Below, one piece after another: positions 58,485 to 64,000 of a DNA stretch of 64,000 bases. Below the pieces are notes generated by a model that ran no database searches, was not told the origin of the DNA, and worked only from the letters and a program-made list of their open reading frames with translations. How positions within the stretch are numbered: position 1 is the stretch's first letter; the number at the start of each line of letters is the position of its first letter. Location: assembly GCF_002878395.1 (NCBI RefSeq), contig NC_061116.1:124890594-124954593 (forward strand), in the 5' to 3' direction. A program made the translations under genes and the position numbers. Origin of the DNA: Capsicum annuum (taxonomy: Eukaryota > Streptophyta > Magnoliopsida > Solanales > Solanaceae).

Positions 58485-60037
58485 TCGTACGACTTTAGGT
58501 GAGCAACGAGATATCCTTCCCCACTTAAAGTGTTAAATATTGATAGCTTATACCCTGTAGAGAGCTCAACATTTAGGTGTACACACAAATCTTCATACTT
58601 TAGACTCGGATGATTTCTTAAGCGCAACTCTTCATCAAGTGCTTTTCTCAGAGTTCTTTGCCTAGATTTTCATGTTAGGATGACAATGGTATTTGACTAA
58701 TAGATGCTAATTCTTATTTTTCTTATAAGGAAACCTAACTATGAGAGAATGGTATTTGACACAATAGTAAGCTGTAAATTTTTGAGATTGCTAATGTATA
58801 TTGATGGCATTTATGGAGAGATCATGTAGGCGGGTGTTGGTCAAGGAGATATGGTTAAAAATATAATTTAGTGGAGTTGGGAGTCGAGGTAGTGGCAGGA
58901 AGAAGGCTAAAATCACTAGGTAGATTTTTCCATCATCATTTTGTGCTTGCACTAATCCTACACCTGTATTGAATGATTCACACTTATCTACCTTTATCGT
59001 ATTGTCCTTTGTTCAAGTTCATAGTCAAAATGATGTTCAATCCCAGAAAACCTCTAAATAAAAATGTAACCTTAAACTCCATAAAAAGTGTCATTACATG
59101 CTAAATACATATAATAATTAAAAAAAAATTATAGAGAAGATTAATCTGTGATTAGACCGAGTGACAGCTCTAACTTAGAAAAGATAATCTTAGTCGTGGA
59201 ACAAGTGAATTAAAAGAAGTCTTCGCTAGTAGTCTCTAATTCTTGAGGTGTAAAAGGAAAGTAAAAACTAATTTGGAGTAGTAGTTTGAAGAAAGGTTGA
59301 ATTATGTCGAACACCGAAGCTTGGTTTTAGCTTTATCCTTATGCTTTGCTAACTCTGACGTGTCCTAAAATTTCCCTAGTTTGAAGAAAATTCTAACAAT
59401 GATGCCTTATCTTTCGTGCCAAAATCTTGTTGCAGTCCTTAGAATATTTTGATAATGATGCCTCAATTTCCTATGAAGGTTATGCCCCAGTTGTCCTTTC
59501 TCTTTTTTTTTGGGAGAAAAAATAATAATATAATAAAAATACCGAGCCTTATGTAGACTACCTACGTATCCTATGACTGAAAAGAAATCAAGTTAAACAT
59601 AGTTCCAATTGTATGCAAAAAGGATGCTGAAATCCTATGCTAATCTGATCAAGACCCTATGTGGGCTGCCTACGTATTCACCTAGGAAATCAGGTCAACC
59701 GTAATTCTCTTTACATAAAAGGATATTTAAAAACATACAATGGATTTATCATTAAGTTCACCAAAATATATAATTGTTCCTAAAATATGCTATCCAAAAA
59801 CTGATCATCCTACTGCATAAATCCTAGATCGTATATCTTAAAAATGATCCTACTATACTTTAATCGTCATGCTCAAGGAAACCATTGTTGGAGTTCAGAT
59901 AGGTTAGATTGTAGATGCTTGTAAAAATTATAGAAAAGGGTGAATTTTGTTCTTTTCCATTTAGATCATTAGGAAACTCTATCGATTTCCCAACTCCGCT
60001 AGGAGTACTGCTAGAAGAACCATCTTATTTGACAAAA
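58485..60037 (-). other. Spacer between two gag pieces
   Basis: No domain found. A motif 'CTTATGTAGACTACCTACGTATCC' type repeat occurs at ~59546 and ~59655 (CCTATGTGGGCTGCCTACGTATTC type). I have the impression that it is common in Solanaceae genomes. This stretch may be a further insertion in gag or the joint between two gag copies. Confidence 0.4.
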
Positions 60038-60661
60038 TCATCCATTAGGTTTTCCTAAGAAGACTATTTCCATATATCCTGATTTCCATAATACATCAAA
60101 GATGGACCCATAAGTTTCCCTAACAAAAAGTCTCATCTTCAATTCATTGTCTTGCCCAATATTTTTCATGTAATAAACGTATGCGGTCAGGTGGTCTACA
60201 GGACTACCTACCCCGTCATACATCAAAATATTGCTGTAAAAAGGTAAAGCAAGATCATTTGTAAAGAAAATCTAATTAGTCTCAATATCAAAATGCCTTC
60301 CTCCATGTGCTCCACTTTTGCTTATCTCCTCTAAGCTATTGAATGTCTTTTTTGGAAAGGATGAGTGCATGTAAGAGACAAGTTAGGCATTATAATCATA
60401 AGTGGGTGCGGCAATGCCAAAGGGTGAGTATGCGTCTGAGCCTTGAAAGTTGGGAAGTTTGGCAGTGCTGAAAGGTGAGTTGGGTTTTGAGCCTTGAGTG
60501 AATGAATTCTTAAGATCAAATATCATTTCCTTCATATTTACAATTTCTTGTTCCATTAGTGAAACTTTTTTCTCTAGCTTAAAAACTTTATCTTGATACG
60601 GCTCTTTCTTCGCAGATGAACCACCCTCAACAAGGCCAATCACAGTAATTTGGTTGGCCAT
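60038..60661 (-). pseudogene. Ogre/Tat-like gag, N-terminal part
   Basis: Starts MANQITVIGLVEGGSSAKKE at 60661, followed by a heptad-like coiled coil (KVFKLEKKVSLMEQEIVNMK) and LPNFQGSDAYSPFGIAAPTY. After stops near 60380 and 60270 the same frame gives MMYDGVGSPVDHLTAYVYYM and NELKMRLFVRE. I associate the 'MADQITVxGLV...LRxEV' start with long-leader Tat elements. It ends where the other gag piece begins, with the MRLF motif present in both. Confidence 0.7.
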
Positions 60662-62622
60662 ATCGTTCTTGAATTATCTTTGGTGCTCAACTTATGTCAA
60701 CCTTTAGAAAGAAAATGAAACATTCAGTAAGCATTGAATAGTTATTAAAGGTTAATCATGAAGCATTAGAAATGTGATTAAAAGAACCTACTAGGTCGAG
60801 TCCTATAAGGGGTATAAGCATGAGATTATAATTAACAAGGAAATAGAGCACACAAAGATTAAACTTATATAAGAAAAAAGATTGTGAAAGACACAAAATT
60901 CTAATGTACCATTGTTAGGTTAAAAAATATCAGGGACAAAGAAAATTCCAACCAATGACTTTTTTCGATATACGTTATAAAGCTTGAGTTTAAAAAAGAG
61001 TGTGGAGGATCAATGTCAATAATCCACAAATAATAACGACACAAGCATTTGGAATGAGTGTAACTTTATAGAAGTGTACTTGGTACACCGATCAAAATCA
61101 ATATAACAGAGAAAATCGGACAAATTATGTCAAGTGAATTTTGACAATTTGAGTAAAACAAATTTGAATATCTACTAATTTAAGAAGCAACAAATAACCT
61201 AAATGACAATGGAAGGACGAGAGTATTGGAGCGCATTGAGCAAAAACTTTATAATGTAGATTAGTCCTAACTAGATACTATGGAGTGCTAAATGTTTCGT
61301 CGTCATAAACAGAAGATTATAGCTGTAAAGAAAGAACTTTGAAAAGATTGAAAAGGTAAAAAAATCCAACAATTTGAATTTAGCACGATTATGACAAAAT
61401 TTAAAGTGAATGATTTAGAAAAATAGACAGAAAAAATATTTGCAATTAATTATTCCCACATTAACAGGCTGGATGAAATTTTAAAAAAAATTGTGGACAA
61501 AAGTTTTGAAAACTTTGAGGATGAATTTAAGATGATAACAAATAAAACTCATTCAAAATAAAAAATGTGAATCCTATAGAAGATCGTGAAAAATAAAAAT
61601 GGGAGAAACCGTAATTAAAATACTAAGAATTCGGTGGGATGGAGATAATTTCCTAAGTGACGCTCTAGAATCGTTAAAATGCATCAAGCGCAGAAGTGTT
61701 ACAATAATAGAATTACAAAAAATATCATGATATATGTAAAAAAATGTGATAGATAATAAATAGATATATAAATGTAAATTTAACTTTCTCCTCTTAAAAT
61801 AAAGAAAAAATAAATGTGAAATTAGAAAATAAACGTAAGGTCAAATAATATTGCAAATAAATTCATCTAGGTCAAATAGCATGTAAGTAAGCAAATTTGC
61901 AGAACAAATAGTACAATAATACATTTCAAAATGTAGGTGACTCCTTTATGCCGGAGGTAGGCCTAAGCGTCAGCTATTAATTAAGATTTCGTTAAATTGA
62001 TCAAAGCTATAATTAGTGACGTTAGTCGAGTTTAGAGTTAGAATTTTCCAAACTCATTTTGGTCAAATTTTGACCTGAATCAATTTATCATTATCTCTGC
62101 ACATAATATGATAGTCGACATTGGGTCGCAAATCCATTTGACATAAGGGTTTTTTCTAAATTCGTGGAATGACACTATGGGTCAAACCACCTAAGGCTTA
62201 TGCATACATAGCCTAAATAATGGGTGCCAACTCTCTATCTTATGTTTTTATAAGATTTGGATAGACAAAGACTTAGATTCCCTATATGAGAAGGCACATG
62301 GTCCCATGATAGTAAAGCTCCTGCTCATTTCACATATGGACCGACTTTCTAAAATAGGTGATTTGATAGAATTTTGGAAAAGTACAATGCACAATCTACA
62401 TGTATAATGTGTGTGTGTGTCAATTTACGAAGAGGAGAAAATATGAACGGAATGTCAATTTATATAAAGTGGTAAACGAGTAAGAAATTTATACCAAACA
62501 ATAGCAAATAAACAATTTATGCAATACAAACATGAAAAACAAGACAATTAGGGTGAAATAAAAAATAATATATGAAAAACCTAATTATTAACCTAAGCAT
62601 GTTATGGTTAAGAACCTAATAG
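60662..62622 (-). other. Long leader of the Ogre-like element, no gene seen
   Basis: Nearly 2 kb of very AT-rich DNA between the gag start and the primer site, with no ORF above 60 codons. Long leaders are usual in Tat/Ogre elements, where they can hold an extra ORF; none survives here. A short (TG)n run is at 62407-62420. Confidence 0.5.
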
Positions 62623-62640
62623 TCCCCAGTGAATTCGCCA
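62623..62640 (-). promoter_or_regulatory. Primer-binding site, non-Met tRNA
   Basis: The minus strand after the LTR end TATAACA and three bases is TGGCGAATTCACTGGGGA. It differs from the initiator-Met site used by the Tekay-type elements. I cannot name the tRNA from memory; Tat/Ogre elements are known to use other tRNAs. Confidence 0.55.
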
Positions 62641-62643
62641 AAC

Positions 62644-63347
62644 TGTTATACCCCATTTTAATAGGGGTCAAACCGAGGTAGAACATATTGGAAGACTTTT
62701 AAATAAAATAAGAAAGTCTCCACCTAATTAATTCTACGGTGAATTAAGCACTTATTATAAATACTTTATTAAAGCAAAGTAAAGACTTCATATTAAGGTC
62801 TACTGAACTAAGTGATTCTAATTATCCAGAAGGGTAGGTATTAGCACACTAAAAGATCTGCTAACTATGGTTAATCAGCCAAACTAAGGTTAGATAAATA
62901 AATCAACACTATGTTAAGAAAGATATAAATAAGGTATTAAAAAATATTATATAAATCTTATTAACATAAAACATGCTAGTTATTTGAAAAAAAAAAAGAT
63001 TGAAAACTTCCGAAAAATTTACCCACTTTTCGAAAAATTATCAAAAGATATCTCCTAAAAAATAATGCAACTTTATTCTTGTCAAAACAAGGTTATTTAA
63101 AATCATTTGTGTACAAAAGTTTTCAATTAATAATTATAAAATCTAATTATGTTAAAAATTCACGTTTTATTTATTCTAAAAAAAAAGACTCTTTTTCCAC
63201 TTTTTTATTTTTTTTAATATTAGAAGACTTCTAAATAAAAGGAAGTCGCCATCAAAATAATTCTATGGTGAATTAGGATACCTACTATAAACTACGTTAT
63301 TAAAGAAAAGTAAAGAATGTTTGTAAGGTCTACTTAACTATGTTATT
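62644..63347 (-). repeat. 5' LTR of the Ogre-like element with partial duplication
   Basis: Plus strand starts TGTTATACCCC. A ~140-bp block (GAAGACTTTTAAATAAAA..., GGTGAATTAAG, AAGGTCTACTGAACTA) at 62690-62830 is repeated at 63215-63347. The copy fades at ~63347, where A-rich virus-like sequence begins. The true 5' end of the LTR is not visible. Confidence 0.5.
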
Positions 63348-63351
63348 GTAA

Positions 63352-63787
63352 GTAAAAAAAATTAAAGATTCTTTAATTTTTAATTATTCAGAATATATAA
63401 GTCTAAATAAAATAAAAGAAAACCCACAAAGATTAGCCTACCTAATTACCTTAATATCTAGTATTGAAGCAAAATTAATAACCCATTTAAAATCTAGAAG
63501 AATGAGACACATACCACCTAATTATGATAAAATCAGATTTAGATACCCACCAAAATATTATAAATATGGTTTAAATGATTAAAGTATAAAAATACAAAGA
63601 ATTAAAAAAAATTATTTCTAAAAAACGTAAAGAATTAAAAATAAGAATTGAAAGACTACATTATAATATATTTACCGGAGTTAGTAAAAACTCAATAAAT
63701 GCACAAAAAGATGAAATATCAAATTTAGAATCACAAATAGATAGTTTAGAATGTATATATCAACATGACCTATTTACAATAAAATGA
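63352..63787 (+). pseudogene. Virus-like ORF1, frame broken near 63580
   Basis: First open segment 63352-63579 (stop 63580-63582), second 63590-63784 (stop 63785-63787), one frame apart. The first has no ATG near its start, so the true start is lost or lies off this copy. It is rich in Lys, Ile and Tyr, with a basic, Pro/Tyr-rich stretch at its end. The second is Lys/Glu-rich with heptad-like spacing, a likely coiled coil. Combined length ~140 codons, within the usual range of ORF1 in this group. Function of ORF1 in these viruses is poorly known. I have not joined the segments. Confidence 0.5.
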
Positions 63788-64000
63788 ACAAAGAAGAATT
63801 TATAATAGATGAAAAAATATATCAAAATCATGAAGGATTAAAAATAAAAACAGTATTTTCTAATCTACGAAGACGATATAAGAAAATAGGTGAACATTTA
63901 TATTTAATTCTAGAAAAAAGAAGAATTAAAATTAGAAGATAAATTGACAGTTATGGTAAGAATAGAAAAAGAAAACGAAGAAATAAATAGAAAAAAAAAA
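63784..64000 (+). pseudogene. Virus-like ORF2 start, frame broken near 63910, truncated
   Basis: ATG at 63784 overlaps the previous stop. It is open for 52 codons to TAA 63940-63942. From about 63912 the next frame is open to the window edge and is Glu/Lys-rich, consistent with a shift in an A-run (63914-63919). In badnaviruses ORF2 is a small coiled-coil, virion-associated, nucleic-acid-binding protein; this would fit but is not proved. Confidence 0.45.

Larger units (their letters stand above)
26575..63347 (-). mobile_element. Ogre/Tat-like host element, split by three insertions
   Basis: Once LARD-2 and LARD-3 are removed, 26575-28838, 40568-40813 and 57848-63347 become continuous. On the minus strand they give an LTR (62644-63347), primer site, long leader, gag in two pieces, a gag fragment, then tandem-repeat-rich DNA. 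Long leaders and tandem repeats before the 3' LTR are known in Ogre/Tat elements. No protease, RT or integrase is seen, so pol is probably lost. The assignment of 26575-28400 to this element is inference. Confidence 0.5.
63352..64000 (+). mobile_element. Endogenous pararetrovirus-like fragment (badna/solendo type), broken
   Basis: Base use changes to very A-rich on the plus strand. There are two small adjacent genes whose stop and start overlap as ATGA at 63784-63787, the arrangement known between ORF1 and ORF2 of badnavirus-type Caulimoviridae. Both are broken by single shifts. No RT lies within the window, so the family call rests on layout, base composition and the nature of the two proteins. 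The right end is off-window. Confidence 0.5.

Noticed and set aside
57848..60661. A host gene with Tat-like pieces
   Set aside because: The recognisable peptides are gag, and the flanks rejoin with 40568-40813 as one retroelement.
63960..64000. Poly(A) end of a processed transcript at the window edge
   Set aside because: The A-run is within A-rich coding-like sequence whose alternative frame stays open; base composition explains it.

Overview
The window reads as heterochromatic, AT-rich DNA from a flowering plant, most likely a Solanaceae. I infer that from the Tekay/Del-type Ty3-gypsy proteins, the Ogre/Tat-type gag and an A-rich solendovirus-like fragment, all of kinds I associate with that family. 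I recognise no host gene, tRNA or rRNA gene. Almost every base can be assigned to LTR retrotransposons inserted into one another. All coding sequence is broken by stops and frameshifts.

Layout. (1) 1-6196: non-coding, minus-strand element LARD-1 (3' LTR cut by the window edge, 2.8 kb internal, 5' LTR), inserted in the reverse transcriptase of (2) Tekay-A, 6197-11020, minus (RT, protease, gag, 5' LTR). (3) 11021-26574: minus-strand relatives. One LTR (LTR-A, 11093-11903 plus 21822-22678) keeps its primer-binding site. It is joined by a deletion to the non-pol module, protease and gag of a second copy whose 5' LTR is 24335-26574. LTR-A is split by (4) Tekay-B, 11904-21821, plus strand, the most complete element, with gag, protease, RT, RNase H, integrase and chromodomain traces between two ~2.4 kb LTRs. 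(5) 26575-28838: tandem-repeat-rich DNA, probably the 3' part of an Ogre/Tat-like minus-strand element whose gag lies at 40573-40813 and 58128-60661 and whose 5' LTR starts at 62644. Into it are inserted (6) LARD-2, 28839-40567, plus, TSD GTTGG, itself containing a minus-strand solo LTR (32722-35208, TSD GTAAT), and (7) LARD-3, 40814-57847, plus, whose 3' LTR is split by (8) Tekay-C, 48378-57780, minus, TSD GTTAT, with a complete but dead gag-pol. (9) 63352-64000: A-rich overlapping small ORFs resembling the first two genes of a badna/solendo-type pararetrovirus.

How the parts relate. The Tekay elements encode (or encoded) the gag, RT and integrase functions that the three coding-less LARD elements lack. 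All share the TGTAA...TTACA type of LTR end, and several use an initiator-Met-tRNA primer site. The most interesting signal is a 64-nt block of three directly abutting hairpins (23 + 20 + 21 nt) at the same place in the LTRs of at least four distinct elements, with compensatory base changes. In two elements it begins 26-27 nt after a TATA box, so it would form the very 5' end of the element RNA. I know of no description of it. Alignments here were by eye and no identity values were computed.
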